Notes: generated by a model not told the origin, from the letters alone. A stretch of DNA of 37,329 nt from an uncultured Lachnospiraceae bacterium (GCA_944381505.1 CALWLK010000032.1:1-37329); one strand, 5' to 3'. Numbered from the stretch's first letter, positions 7,796-16,037 are shown. Made by a program: numbers and translations.

Positions 7796-8668
7796 ATGGG
7801 AGATATAATCGCAAATCTGCAAAGCTGGGTATCGCTTCTGCCCGCATTTTCGGTAACGAACCTTATTGAGGTCATCATTATCGCTTTTTTGGTGTACGAA
7901 CTCCTGCTTTGGATAATGAATACCAAGGCGTGGACGCTCCTTAAGGGAATAATAGTTATCCTTATATTTACACTTCTTTCGGCGGTGCTTCACCTTACCA
8001 CTATACTCTGGATACTGGAGAGGATCTCCACTATAGCCGTGCTGGCGCTGATAGTTATTTTTCAGCCTGAGCTCAGGAAGGCCCTCGAACAGCTCGGAAG
8101 CAGGAGCTTTGTAAACGGCATATTGAATTTTGACGACGGCAGGACCCGAAACGAGCTGTCAAGGGTGGACATAGAGCGCATAGTCAAGGCTACCATGGAG
8201 ATGGCCAAGCAGAAGACCGGGGCTCTCATGGTCATTGAGCGCAGCGTGCCTTTGAAGGAGATAGAGGATACAGGTATAGCCATAAACGGTCTGATAAGCT
8301 CAGGGCTCATAATAAATATCTTTGAGAAAAACACACCTCTGCACGACGGAGCCGTGCTTATAAGAGGCAACCGAATAATCGCAGCCACCTGCTATCTGCC
8401 TCTCTCCCAGAATATGAGTATCAGCAAGGATCTGGGAACGAGACACAGGGCGGCGCTTGGAGTATCCGAGGTATCCGACAGTATAACTGTAGTGGTATCA
8501 GAGGAGACAGGGATGATAACGGTCGCGCGGAACGGTGAGCTTAAGCGCATGGCGGACGCCAAGGCCTTAAAGGAGGCCTTGATGACCATTATAGCGGACG
8601 AAGAAGAAAAATCACTGAGCAGATGGTGGAGAGGAAAGATCAAGAATGAGAGAAAAACGGAAGAATAA
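7796..8668 (+). CDS. cdaA: Diadenylate cyclase CdaA (c-di-AMP synthase)
   Basis: Makes cyclic di-AMP from two ATP at the membrane. The 290-residue protein has three N-terminal membrane segments (about 21-41, 47-66, 69-89) and a C-terminal DAC (DisA_N) domain. The catalytic motifs are present: DGA at residues 184-186 in NTPLHDGAVLIRGNRIIAA, and RHR at 216-218 in LGTRHRAALGVSE. Length and layout fit CdaA (273-290 residues). It overlaps cdaR by 23 bases, the standard cdaA-cdaR pairing. In most Firmicutes glmM follows cdaR; here it does not. c-di-AMP controls potassium and osmolyte uptake and wall homeostasis. Confidence 0.95.
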   Translation: MGDIIANLQSWVSLLPAFSVTNLIEVIIIAFLVYELLLWIMNTKAWTLLKGIIVILIFTLLSAVLHLTTILWILERISTIAVLALIVIFQPELRKALEQLGSRSFVNGILNFDDGRTRNELSRVDIERIVKATMEMAKQKTGALMVIERSVPLKEIEDTGIAINGLISSGLIINIFEKNTPLHDGAVLIRGNRIIAATCYLPLSQNMSISKDLGTRHRAALGVSEVSDSITVVVSEETGMITVARNGELKRMADAKALKEALMTIIADEEEKSLSRWWRGKIKNERKTEE

Positions 8669-9881
8669 TCTTACACTTAAGCTTTTGAGCTTGGGTCTCG
8701 CCTTTCTCATATGGCTTATAGTGGTGAACGTTTCCAATCCTGACATAGAGATGTCTGTGACCGTGCCCATAGAGGTGAGGAACGCAGATGTCCTTACCTC
8801 GGCCGACAAGACCTACAGCCTTGACGAAAAGAATGTGCGCATAAGCTACAAAATCCGTACCCAATTCCGAAGCAGGGTGAGCGCAAGCGATTTCAGCGCA
8901 TATATAGATCTTGAGGATTACAGTATCACCGGGGCAGTGCCGGTCTATACGAGTGTACTCAACGGAAAGAACAATCTGGTGGGTTCGGTGTCCGCAAGTC
9001 CCATGGTGGTACACGTGGATACAGAGGATATACAGCGGAAGCGCTTTGACATGGAAAGCGGCACTTTCAGCGCTGTGACTGAAGGAGGTGCGGCGGACGG
9101 GTATGCCGCGGGTGAGATAGAGACAGAGACGGATTACATCTATGTACAGGGCCCTGTATCAGAGATCGGAAAGATAAGCAGAGTCGGAATAGAGGTAAGG
9201 ATAACAGAGGCCACAGAAAATGTGTCCGGAGAGGCTACTCCTGTTTTCTATGATGCAAACGGAAATATCATAACAGATATTGACGAGAGAGTCACTCTCA
9301 GTAGAGAGACTATAGCCTACACTGTGCCTATCTATAATATAAAGGCTATGAGTATAACCGCAGATGTGATGGGCGAGCCTGCGGAGGGCTATGAATTTAA
9401 CGAGGTGGAGTGTAGTCCCTCATTCATAAACGTATACGGGCCGGACGAGATACTTGACGAGTACAATACGATAAATATACCCGAATATGAGCTGGATATC
9501 ACAGGAGCGTCACAAAATATCACGAGATCTGTGGATATATCGGAATACATTCCCGAGGGACTCAGCCTTGCCGAGCCGGGAAGCGAGATAACCGTTGTTG
9601 CAAGGATAAGGAGAAGGCCTGTGGTGACAGTAACCACAGAGTCGACGGAAAGCGTGGACGAGGGGGAGCCGGCGGAGACTGACGAAAATGACAGCACCTC
9701 AGAAACCCCCGAGAGCTCTGAGAGTATTTTGCAGAGCTCTGAGGCCGCTTCGGAACAGAGCGGACCACATATGACAGAGAGCTCCCCCGAGGGTGAGCGG
9801 AACAGCGAGAGCTCGCATGGCACATCGGGGGCCGACGAGTCTCCCTTGGAGTCTCGTCAGGACAGCAGGAGCGAAAGATGA
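8646..9881 (+). CDS. cdaR: YbbR-domain protein CdaR, regulator of CdaA
   Basis: A 411-residue single-pass membrane protein. A short basic N terminus and one membrane segment (LSLGLAFLIWLIVVNVSNPD, about residues 13-32) are followed by about three YbbR-type beta-rich repeats outside the cell, up to about residue 325. The rest, about 85 residues, is a low-complexity Ser/Glu/Thr tail (for example SESILQSSEAASEQS), an unusual extension. CdaR binds and modulates CdaA, and the genes overlap here. The start at ATG 8646 has GTGGAGAGGAAAG upstream. The next gene starts in its stop codon (ATGA). Confidence 0.9.
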   Translation: MREKRKNNLTLKLLSLGLAFLIWLIVVNVSNPDIEMSVTVPIEVRNADVLTSADKTYSLDEKNVRISYKIRTQFRSRVSASDFSAYIDLEDYSITGAVPVYTSVLNGKNNLVGSVSASPMVVHVDTEDIQRKRFDMESGTFSAVTEGGAADGYAAGEIETETDYIYVQGPVSEIGKISRVGIEVRITEATENVSGEATPVFYDANGNIITDIDERVTLSRETIAYTVPIYNIKAMSITADVMGEPAEGYEFNEVECSPSFINVYGPDEILDEYNTINIPEYELDITGASQNITRSVDISEYIPEGLSLAEPGSEITVVARIRRRPVVTVTTESTESVDEGEPAETDENDSTSETPESSESILQSSEAASEQSGPHMTESSPEGERNSESSHGTSGADESPLESRQDSRSER

Positions 9882-11224
9882 TTGGGATAAGCTTCATCCT
9901 GTCTTTTCTTGCGGCCTTTATCATTTCCTATGCCGCAAAGTTCATGGAACCCGGACCGAGGCAGGCTATGTATCTTTTGTCAGGTATCATATTGACAGCC
10001 TCGGCGATATATAACTATTATAGAGGAGTAAAGAAAAGCGGCAGCGCCGTGGATCTTTTGGCGCTGTTTTCCCTCTCCTACACAGGTGGGATGGGCGTAT
10101 CCTGTTTGAAACTCTCGGCGCTTCAGACTGACTGGGAGCCGATGACTTGGGTATGCCTGTTTTTGGCGTATATGGGTTTTTATCTGGCCTATACGAGATC
10201 CGGGGCTGTGTCATTCAGACATAGGAAATCCACCCGAAGGGTAGGATTCATGCCGAAGAGAGTTTTTGTGAGCATGGTATGCCTGACGGCTATATCAGCA
10301 GCGGCCTTCGTCATAGAGGCAATGCTCTTGGGGTATATACCTCTTTTTACCGTTGACGTGCCTCACGCATACTCCTATTTTCATATTTCGGGCCTCCATT
10401 ACTTTACGGTAAGCTGTGTGCTGGTGCCCTCGTTGGCTTTCATATATATCTTCGAGCTGAGAAAGGCCCGAGGATATATCGGTATCAGGGATATGGCGTT
10501 TTCTGTAGTATGTACGGCCTTGGCGTTATGCATACCGATACTGTGCGTGTCGAGGTTTCAGCTTCTTTTCGCTGTTTTGCTTCTCTTTATAACGGCCCTT
10601 ACAGCGGTCAGGCCGGCTCTCAAAAAGACGGCGAGGGCGGCAGCCGGGCTGTTTATACTTATGCTTCCCCTGTATGTTTTCCTCACGGTGGAGAGAGCTC
10701 ACAGCGTGGAGTATCTTAATGGGATATTTGAGATGAAATATGAGGAGCTTCCAATATTCATATCTCAGCCCTATATATACATAGCCAATAACTATGACAA
10801 CTTTAACTGTTTGGTGAGGGACCTCTCCGAGCACAGCTATGGCCTCAGGATGCTCTTTCCCCTGTGGGCCTTTACGGGGCTTAAATTTTTAGCTCCCGCA
10901 CTGGTGAGCTTCCCTATCTATGTGACAAAGACAGAGCTTACGACTCTCACCTTGTTCTATGACGCTTACTATGATTTCGGGGTTTTGGGAGTGGCCTTGT
11001 TTTCTGCCCTGACAGGCTTTCTGTGCAGGAGAGCGGCGGGGCTTTCGGGAGACAAAAATCCCGTGGGGTACCTGATATATGCTCAGCTTGCCGCATATAT
11101 GGGGCTTTCATTTTTTACAACGTGGTTTTCGAACCCTACGACTTGGTTTTATCTCGCTGTCAGCGTAATAATATATTTATATACAGGAGGCTATTTTGAG
11201 AAACTGCCTGAGATGCGTGCTTAA
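9878..11224 (+). CDS. Oligosaccharide repeat-unit (O-antigen-type) polymerase-like membrane protein
   Basis: A 448-residue protein with about 11-12 membrane segments and a larger extracytoplasmic region around residues 270-350 (YLNGIFEMKYEELPIFISQP and NNYDNFNCLVRDLSEHSYG). This topology and these segments resemble the Wzy-like oligosaccharide repeat-unit polymerases. It would link repeat units of a surface or wall polysaccharide. No glycosyltransferase, flippase or other polysaccharide gene is in the window, which is unusual for a Wzy-type enzyme and leaves the substrate open. It is coupled to cdaR by a 4-base ATGA overlap and overlaps the next gene by 29 bases, so it sits inside the c-di-AMP/envelope run. 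Confidence 0.65.
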   Translation: MIGISFILSFLAAFIISYAAKFMEPGPRQAMYLLSGIILTASAIYNYYRGVKKSGSAVDLLALFSLSYTGGMGVSCLKLSALQTDWEPMTWVCLFLAYMGFYLAYTRSGAVSFRHRKSTRRVGFMPKRVFVSMVCLTAISAAAFVIEAMLLGYIPLFTVDVPHAYSYFHISGLHYFTVSCVLVPSLAFIYIFELRKARGYIGIRDMAFSVVCTALALCIPILCVSRFQLLFAVLLLFITALTAVRPALKKTARAAAGLFILMLPLYVFLTVERAHSVEYLNGIFEMKYEELPIFISQPYIYIANNYDNFNCLVRDLSEHSYGLRMLFPLWAFTGLKFLAPALVSFPIYVTKTELTTLTLFYDAYYDFGVLGVALFSALTGFLCRRAAGLSGDKNPVGYLIYAQLAAYMGLSFFTTWFSNPTTWFYLAVSVIIYLYTGGYFEKLPEMRA

Positions 11225-12323
11225 TATCGTTGTGCCTGTAATGGGTGTGGTGCTGCTTTTTACTGTGGGGCTGAGGCTTGCAGTGTTTTTCCTTCCCTTT
11301 GTGGCGGGATATATACTTGCGGCGCTGGCAAATCCCATTTCGGTATATCTCCAAAGGAAGATAAAAATAAAGAGAAAGCATTCCTCGGTGCTCATAATGA
11401 TAGTGGTGCTGGCTCTTGTGGTGCTGCTCATTTATCTTGCAGGTTCATGGGCTTTTGACCTTTTTCTGTCCTTCATAAATGCTCTTCCGGGATACATAGA
11501 GTCGTTTATGGCAGCTGTAGACGAGTTGTTTGAGACCCACTCGGGTACTATAGAGAATCTTCCGGGAGATATAGGTGGAGTCATCCTTTCACTCAGGGAA
11601 AATCTGAACAGCCTCATAACAGATCTTATGGGAGAGGTGGTATCCCCTACGGCTGCCGTGGCGGGAAATGCGGTGAAGTCTATTCCGATAGTATTTATAT
11701 ATGGACTTATAATGGTGCTCTCCGCCTTTGCCTTCATGATAGACTGGGAGAACGTACAGGCCTTTTTGAAGAAGAACCTTCCGAGGAAGCTTCAGGACTA
11801 TATCGCTTACCTCAGGAATGACATGAAAAACATAATAATCGGATGGCTGGCAGCTCAGTTCAAGATAATGTTTGTGGTGTTTGCGGTGCTGTTTGTGGGA
11901 TTTTTGCTCCTCAAGGTAAAGTATGGAGTATGGCTTGCGGTTTTGACGGCGTTTTTGGATTTCCTGCCTGCATTGGGAGTGGGATTTATCATGTGGCCAT
12001 GGATAGCTTTAGAGATACTCTCGGGGAATTTTATCATGGCTCTGTGGCTCAGCCTCATATATATCGGAACACAGGTGGTCAGACAGGTGCTGCAGCCGAA
12101 GATAATGGGTGACACCATGGGACTGCCTCCCCTATGGACGCTTTTCTTCCTGTATATGGGATTTAAACTGTACGGTATAGCCGGTATGATATTTTCCGTC
12201 CCTGTAGGAATGCTCTTTTTGAGCGTGTACAGATACGGCTTTTTCGACAGGGTCTTTTCATCGGCGGGAGAGCTGATAGAGATAGTGTCGGGCTTTATGA
12301 ATGAAAAGAGTGAGAAGAAGTAA
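11196..12323 (+). CDS. AI-2E (PerM/YdiK)-family membrane protein
   Basis: A 375-residue polytopic protein with the family outline: paired N-terminal membrane segments, an extracellular/amphipathic stretch (about 95-165), then LLKVKYGVWLAVLTAFLDFLPALGVGF and QVLQPKIMGDTMGLPPLWTL. The latter is the conserved region of the AI-2E transporter family, similar to sporulation protein YtvI. Members export small molecules or ions; the substrate here is unknown. The best start is TTG at 11196: AGGAGG stands at 11185-11190, five bases upstream, and the following sequence reads as a normal N terminus. It overlaps the end of the polymerase gene by 29 bases. TTG start and overlap suggest reduced, coupled translation. 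Confidence 0.82.
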   Translation: MRNCLRCVLNIVVPVMGVVLLFTVGLRLAVFFLPFVAGYILAALANPISVYLQRKIKIKRKHSSVLIMIVVLALVVLLIYLAGSWAFDLFLSFINALPGYIESFMAAVDELFETHSGTIENLPGDIGGVILSLRENLNSLITDLMGEVVSPTAAVAGNAVKSIPIVFIYGLIMVLSAFAFMIDWENVQAFLKKNLPRKLQDYIAYLRNDMKNIIIGWLAAQFKIMFVVFAVLFVGFLLLKVKYGVWLAVLTAFLDFLPALGVGFIMWPWIALEILSGNFIMALWLSLIYIGTQVVRQVLQPKIMGDTMGLPPLWTLFFLYMGFKLYGIAGMIFSVPVGMLFLSVYRYGFFDRVFSSAGELIEIVSGFMNEKSEKK

Positions 12324-12329
12324 TCTTTT

Positions 12330-13859
12330 ATGGGAGAAGGATCCAAGCTTTCGGGAACAAAAAGCATAGGAAGGCGTGTCGTTGCGGTTTTGCTGCTGCT
12401 TTTGGCGGCGGCTGCGGCGGCATGCCTTGTTTTTTATTTTAAGAGAGTGGATTACTACAGAACTCATTTTCAAAAGAACGTGTATATAAATGGCATATCT
12501 GTGGAGGGCATGACCTCCAATGAAGCCTCCGGGATAATATATGACAACATTGAAGACTACAGCCTCAGGCTGAGACTGAGATACCTTCCGACAGAGATAA
12601 TAGATGGGGAGGACGTGGATCTCTCCATAGAGTACAGCGACACTCCCGCAGAGATACTCATGGGAGAGGACCCTTACAAATGGCCCTTTAATTCGGGGAA
12701 AAGGAGAGATTACAGCATAGCTAAAAGCATCAGCTTTGACGAGGGAAAGCTTTTGGAGATAACAGAGGGCTTGGATTGTCTCAAGCCTGAAAACGTAAGC
12801 GAGCCCAAGGACGCATATATAAGCGAAAGTCCCGACAGAAAGAGCTTTATCATAGTGCCGGAGGTAAAGGGGAACCTGATAGACAAGGACAAGCTTTTCG
12901 AGGAGATAAAAGGCGCTCTTTGGGTGCTTAAACCGGAAATTGAGCTTGAAGACACAGGGGTATATGCGGAGCCTGAGATAAAGGCTGCAGATCCGAAGCT
13001 TAACGAGAGCTTGAACGAGCTCAACAAATATATGTCCGCCTCAATAACACTTGACGTGGGAAACGGGATAAAGGAGATATGTAATTGGGAAGTCATAAGG
13101 GAAATGATAGTGGAGGACAGCGCTCAGGGGGGGCCGGTATTCTCGGATGAGCTCATGAGGGGATATGTGGAGAGCCTTGCGGCTCGCTATGACACGGCGG
13201 GTACAAAGAGGAGATTTGAGACGGTGTATGGCTCCTTCGTTGAGGTGGAGGGACTCTACGGAAACCGAACAGACATCGAGGCCGAGTGTGAGCGGCTGAA
13301 ATCGGAGATAGCTTCAGGCACAGTGACGGAGAGAAAGCCCGTGTATGTGGAGCCCTCGGTGCCCTCCGACGGCGATATAGGGGAGGACTATATAGAGGTC
13401 AATCTGACAGCCCAAAGACTTTTCCTCATAAGAAACGGACAGGAGATAATGAATTCAGATATCGTTTCAGGCTGTGAGGCCGATGGACATGGGACAGCCT
13501 CCGGCATATTCCCGGTCATTGACATGACTTCCGAGGGAGCTGTGGAGGAGAGAGGGTATCCCGTAAACTTTTCGGTGGAGTTCGGAGAGGGGACGGCGTT
13601 CTACGACGCATCTTGGAGATCGGCCTTCGGGGGAAACATCTACAAGAGCTCCGGAACAGGCGGAGGTATTTGTCTTCCCTATTCCAAGGCGAAGATACTC
13701 TACGAAAACACCTATAAAGGAATGCCTGTCATATGCTACAGGACAGCCGACGAGGCCCTTCCCGAGGAGAGCGTTGACAGCGCCGAACAGGCGGAGGAGA
13801 ACGGGGGTCTATATGCAACCCCTTCAGAGGCTTTTCATTTTCAGGAAAAAGATATATAA
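12330..13859 (+). CDS. L,D-transpeptidase-like protein with degenerate active site (probable pseudoenzyme)
   Basis: A 509-residue membrane-anchored protein: membrane segment about residues 16-36, two peptidoglycan-binding repeats of the PG_binding_4 type (first begins VYINGISVEGMTSNEA), then a C-terminal YkuD/L,D-transpeptidase domain (about 350-470). The fold signatures DASWRSAFGGNIYKS and LPYSKAKILYENTYKGMPV are intact. Active L,D-transpeptidases have HDASWR and SHGCxN; here these read YDASWR (Y425) and TGGGIC (443-448). The catalytic His and Cys and the Ser-His are therefore gone, although a Cys occurs two positions later (C448). It probably binds wall peptide without cross-linking. The gene begins six bases after the AI-2E gene with only a weak ribosome-binding site. 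Confidence 0.85.
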   Translation: MGEGSKLSGTKSIGRRVVAVLLLLLAAAAAACLVFYFKRVDYYRTHFQKNVYINGISVEGMTSNEASGIIYDNIEDYSLRLRLRYLPTEIIDGEDVDLSIEYSDTPAEILMGEDPYKWPFNSGKRRDYSIAKSISFDEGKLLEITEGLDCLKPENVSEPKDAYISESPDRKSFIIVPEVKGNLIDKDKLFEEIKGALWVLKPEIELEDTGVYAEPEIKAADPKLNESLNELNKYMSASITLDVGNGIKEICNWEVIREMIVEDSAQGGPVFSDELMRGYVESLAARYDTAGTKRRFETVYGSFVEVEGLYGNRTDIEAECERLKSEIASGTVTERKPVYVEPSVPSDGDIGEDYIEVNLTAQRLFLIRNGQEIMNSDIVSGCEADGHGTASGIFPVIDMTSEGAVEERGYPVNFSVEFGEGTAFYDASWRSAFGGNIYKSSGTGGGICLPYSKAKILYENTYKGMPVICYRTADEALPEESVDSAEQAEENGGLYATPSEAFHFQEKDI

Positions 13860-13950
13860 TAATAAAGAATTTTTTTCGGCACCATGGAGACAGATAATAA
13901 AGACGGGATTTAATGCGAAGGTTTAACATATTTTCAGGAGGAAAAAAGAG

Positions 13951-14427
13951 ATGAGAAAGGTCAAAAATGCCCAGGAGAATATCCGCACTACCTTGGAGGA
14001 GAGCGCGGAGAGCATAAAGAAGGCGGCAAAGGAGGCCGAGGCGGCAGCCGTAAAGACAGTGGAGGACGTAAAGGATAAGGTGGCGGAGATCACAGAGACC
14101 ACTGAGAAGAAGGCCCGCGCCGTAAAGAAAACTGTAAAGAGCGTATCGGCAAAATCCGCTTCAAAGGCTGCGGCAAAGCCTGCAAAGGCTGCTCAAAAGA
14201 AAAAGAAAGCCGCTTTTGCAAAGAGCCTTAAGGAGAAGCTTACCTTTGAGTTCAACGGCGCGAAGGCAGAGTATGCTGATATCATTAAGCGCGTGGAGAA
14301 GGATGCCCTTTCAAAGTGCGGCGACGCTACCATAAAGAAGCTTGACGTTTATTTCAACGCCAATGAGAATACTGCTTACTATGTCGTAAATGACGAGGCA
14401 AAGCCTGAATACAAGGTAGTATTTTAA
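13951..14427 (+). CDS. DUF6465-type protein with Lys/Ala-rich histone-like N terminus
   Basis: A 158-residue cytoplasmic protein. Residues 1-92 are Lys/Ala/Glu-rich and probably helical, becoming very basic toward the end (AKSASKAAAKPAKAAQKKKK), like bacterial H1-type or phasin-like proteins. Residues about 93-158 form a small compact domain (LTFEFNGAKAEYADIIKRVE ... KKLDVYFNANENTAYYVVND) that matches my memory of DUF6465 proteins of Clostridia. The function is unknown; the basic linker suggests nucleic-acid or polyanion binding. AGGAGG lies seven bases before the ATG, and a strong terminator follows, so it may be an abundant, separately expressed protein. I see no convincing promoter in the 91 bases upstream. 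Confidence 0.7.
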   Translation: MRKVKNAQENIRTTLEESAESIKKAAKEAEAAAVKTVEDVKDKVAEITETTEKKARAVKKTVKSVSAKSASKAAAKPAKAAQKKKKAAFAKSLKEKLTFEFNGAKAEYADIIKRVEKDALSKCGDATIKKLDVYFNANENTAYYVVNDEAKPEYKVVF

Positions 14428-14440
14428 TAATAGTCTTTCA

Positions 14441-14483
14441 GGCAGGCATGACTCGAAATAGACTCGGTCAGCCTGCCTTTTTT
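14441..14483 (+). terminator. Strong intrinsic terminator after the DUF6465-type gene
   Basis: GGCAGGC (14441-14447) pairs with GCCTGCC (14471-14477). TGAC and GTCA extend the stem inward past one bulged A. TTTTTT follows. It lies 13 bases after the stop codon. Confidence 0.85.
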
Positions 14484-14491
14484 GTATCCTT

Positions 14492-14553
14492 AAGGCTCAA
14501 ATATCTTGTCCGGGACAGGCAAGGCACGTTTTCGGAATGGGTATTTGAGCTTT
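14492..14553 (+). other. Structured leader before the rRNA methyltransferase gene
   Basis: AAGGCTCAAATA (14492-14503) is complementary to TATTTGAGCTTT (14542-14553), giving 12 pairs (one G-U) around 38 bases. The interior can itself fold (CTTG/CAAG and GTCC/GGAC inside 14505-14523). It lies between the terminator at 14441-14483 and GGAGGGAGAAG at the start of the next gene. It could be a 5' leader element or an operator-like repeat. I do not recognise a known riboswitch class and see no clear promoter. Confidence 0.35.
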
Positions 14554-14575
14554 CAAATCAAGTCGGAGGGAGAAG

Positions 14576-15889
14576 ATGGCTGCGAAAAAAAACGAAAGAG
14601 GATTTTCAAAGGAGAGAGAAAAGCTTCCTGAGGAGTACCTTGTGCGGATGAAGGGGGTCTTCGGAGAAGACTATGAAGATTTCCTTGGGTCTTATGATGA
14701 ACCTCCCAAGAAGGGCCTGAGGTTCAACACCTTGAAGGCTCGCCCCGAGACAGTTTCCATGCTCGTGGAAAAGTGGGGGCTTAAGCCCGTACCTTGGTGT
14801 CCCTCAGGTTGGATATACGAGGAGGAAGCGGAAGGACGCGAAATAAGGCCGGGGAAGTCCCCCTATCATGCGGCGGGAGTATTCTATATTCAGGAGCCAT
14901 CAGCCATGATAACAGCGGAAAAAGCGGATATAGGCCCCGAGGACGTTGTTCTTGACCTTTGCGCGGCACCCGGAGGAAAGTCCGGACAGGCAGCCTGTAA
15001 GGCGAAACTTCTCCTGTCAAACGAGATAATGAAGGACAGGGCAAGGATACTCAGCTCAAATATCGAGAGGATGGGATTTAGGAATGTAATAGTGAGCTCC
15101 GCCTCGGGGGAGGAGCTCTCGGAGATATTCCCGGAATTCTTTGACAAGATAATAGTGGACGCGCCATGCTCCGGAGAGGGAATGATGAGAAGGGATGACA
15201 CGGCGAGAAGGGAGTGGAGCGAGGAGAACGTGAGGCTCTGTGTTAAAAGACAGAGAGACATACTGGAGTCGGCTCTGAAAATGCTGAAGGACGGGGGAAG
15301 GATAGTGTACTCCACCTGTACCTTTGAGCCGGATGAGAATGACGGTATGGCTGAGAACTTTTGCAGCGACCATCCGAACCTTGTGCTTTCGGGAATGACG
15401 AGCATTTATCCCCATAAGGCCGACGGCGAGGGACATTTTTGCGCGGAGATAGACAGAGTAGACGGCGCTGTGCCTCCTGTGGAGGCCGGCAGGTACATTG
15501 ATTTGGAGGAGATAAGGTCCGAGGTCTCAAGGAGGCTTGCGGCGGGACATATCCATGTATTAAGAAGCGGCGTGACGCCGGGGGAGCATATATCCGGAAA
15601 GCACAAGAAGGAGGATATATATGTTCCCTCCCATGCGGAGATACTTGCGAGAACTTCAGAGGAGCTTAAAGCGGACAGCATAGACCTTAAAAGCGAGACG
15701 GCTGCGACAGCCTACCTCAGGGGAGAGAGCATAAGGCTTTCGGATCTCGGGGAAGAGGAATACGAGCTGAGGTCTGTGAGAGACGGAAGCTTCGTGGCGG
15801 TCTGCTACGACGGCTATGCCATGGGCCTCGGGAAATATGTGGGAGGAGTAATAAAGAACCATTACCCCAAGGGGTTGAGACAGTTTTAA
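14576..15889 (+). CDS. RsmB/RsmF-type 16S rRNA m5C methyltransferase
   Basis: A 437-residue SAM-dependent RNA cytosine-5 methyltransferase of the NOL1/NOP2/Sun group. SAM site: VVLDLCAAPGGKSGQAA (about residues 124-140). Catalytic motifs: IIVDAPCSGEGMMRR (motif IV, general Cys) and GRIVYSTCTFEPDEND (motif VI, nucleophilic Cys). The N-terminal part (PEEYLVRMKGVFGEDYEDFL, LRFNTLKARPE) and the extra C-terminal domain ending in GLGKYVGGVIKNHYPKGLR are typical of RsmF-like enzymes of Firmicutes. It probably modifies 16S rRNA; the exact base cannot be told. The start has GGAGGGAG six bases upstream, and the gene is flanked by terminators, so it is a single-gene unit. Confidence 0.9.
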   Translation: MAAKKNERGFSKEREKLPEEYLVRMKGVFGEDYEDFLGSYDEPPKKGLRFNTLKARPETVSMLVEKWGLKPVPWCPSGWIYEEEAEGREIRPGKSPYHAAGVFYIQEPSAMITAEKADIGPEDVVLDLCAAPGGKSGQAACKAKLLLSNEIMKDRARILSSNIERMGFRNVIVSSASGEELSEIFPEFFDKIIVDAPCSGEGMMRRDDTARREWSEENVRLCVKRQRDILESALKMLKDGGRIVYSTCTFEPDENDGMAENFCSDHPNLVLSGMTSIYPHKADGEGHFCAEIDRVDGAVPPVEAGRYIDLEEIRSEVSRRLAAGHIHVLRSGVTPGEHISGKHKKEDIYVPSHAEILARTSEELKADSIDLKSETAATAYLRGESIRLSDLGEEEYELRSVRDGSFVAVCYDGYAMGLGKYVGGVIKNHYPKGLRQF

Positions 15890-15901
15890 CAGGAGGACAA
15901 A

Positions 15902-15955
15902 ACTCCCGACGATGTGTGAGATTTACAATTTCAGACAATCGCCGGGAGTATTTTT
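15902..15955 (+). terminator. Intrinsic terminator after the rRNA methyltransferase gene
   Basis: ACTCCCG (15902-15908) pairs with CGGGAGT (15943-15949). After one A/C mismatch, CGAT pairs with ATCG. TTTTT follows at 15951-15955. Confidence 0.8.
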
Positions 15956-15973
15956 AAGCCAAATTATGCGACT

Positions 15974-15992
15974 TTTACAAACTGTTTGTAAA
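15974..15992. promoter_or_regulatory. Palindromic operator candidate upstream of the decarboxylase operon
   Basis: TTTACAAA (15974-15981) and TTTGTAAA (15985-15992) are perfect inverted repeats separated by CTG. It lies about 45-50 bases upstream of the -10 at 16041, a position suitable for an activator or a repressor. No regulator gene is adjacent. The half-site does not match a box I can name with confidence. Confidence 0.5.
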
Positions 15993-16037
15993 TTCGAGTA
16001 AATCGGTACTTTTGTACTTCAATTTAAACATAAAAAG

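Noticed and set aside
12330-13859. Vancomycin-resistance VanW-type gene
   Set aside because: The PG_binding_4 repeats are shared with VanW proteins, but the C-terminal part is clearly a YkuD-type fold, with no VanW domain or resistance genes nearby.
14441-14483. Small RNA or attenuator rather than terminator
   Set aside because: The position 13 bases after a stop codon and the T6 run fit a plain intrinsic terminator.
14448-14651. Open frame of 67 codons over the terminator and leader
   Set aside because: It runs through the terminator hairpin and into the methyltransferase gene in another frame, with no ribosome-binding site.
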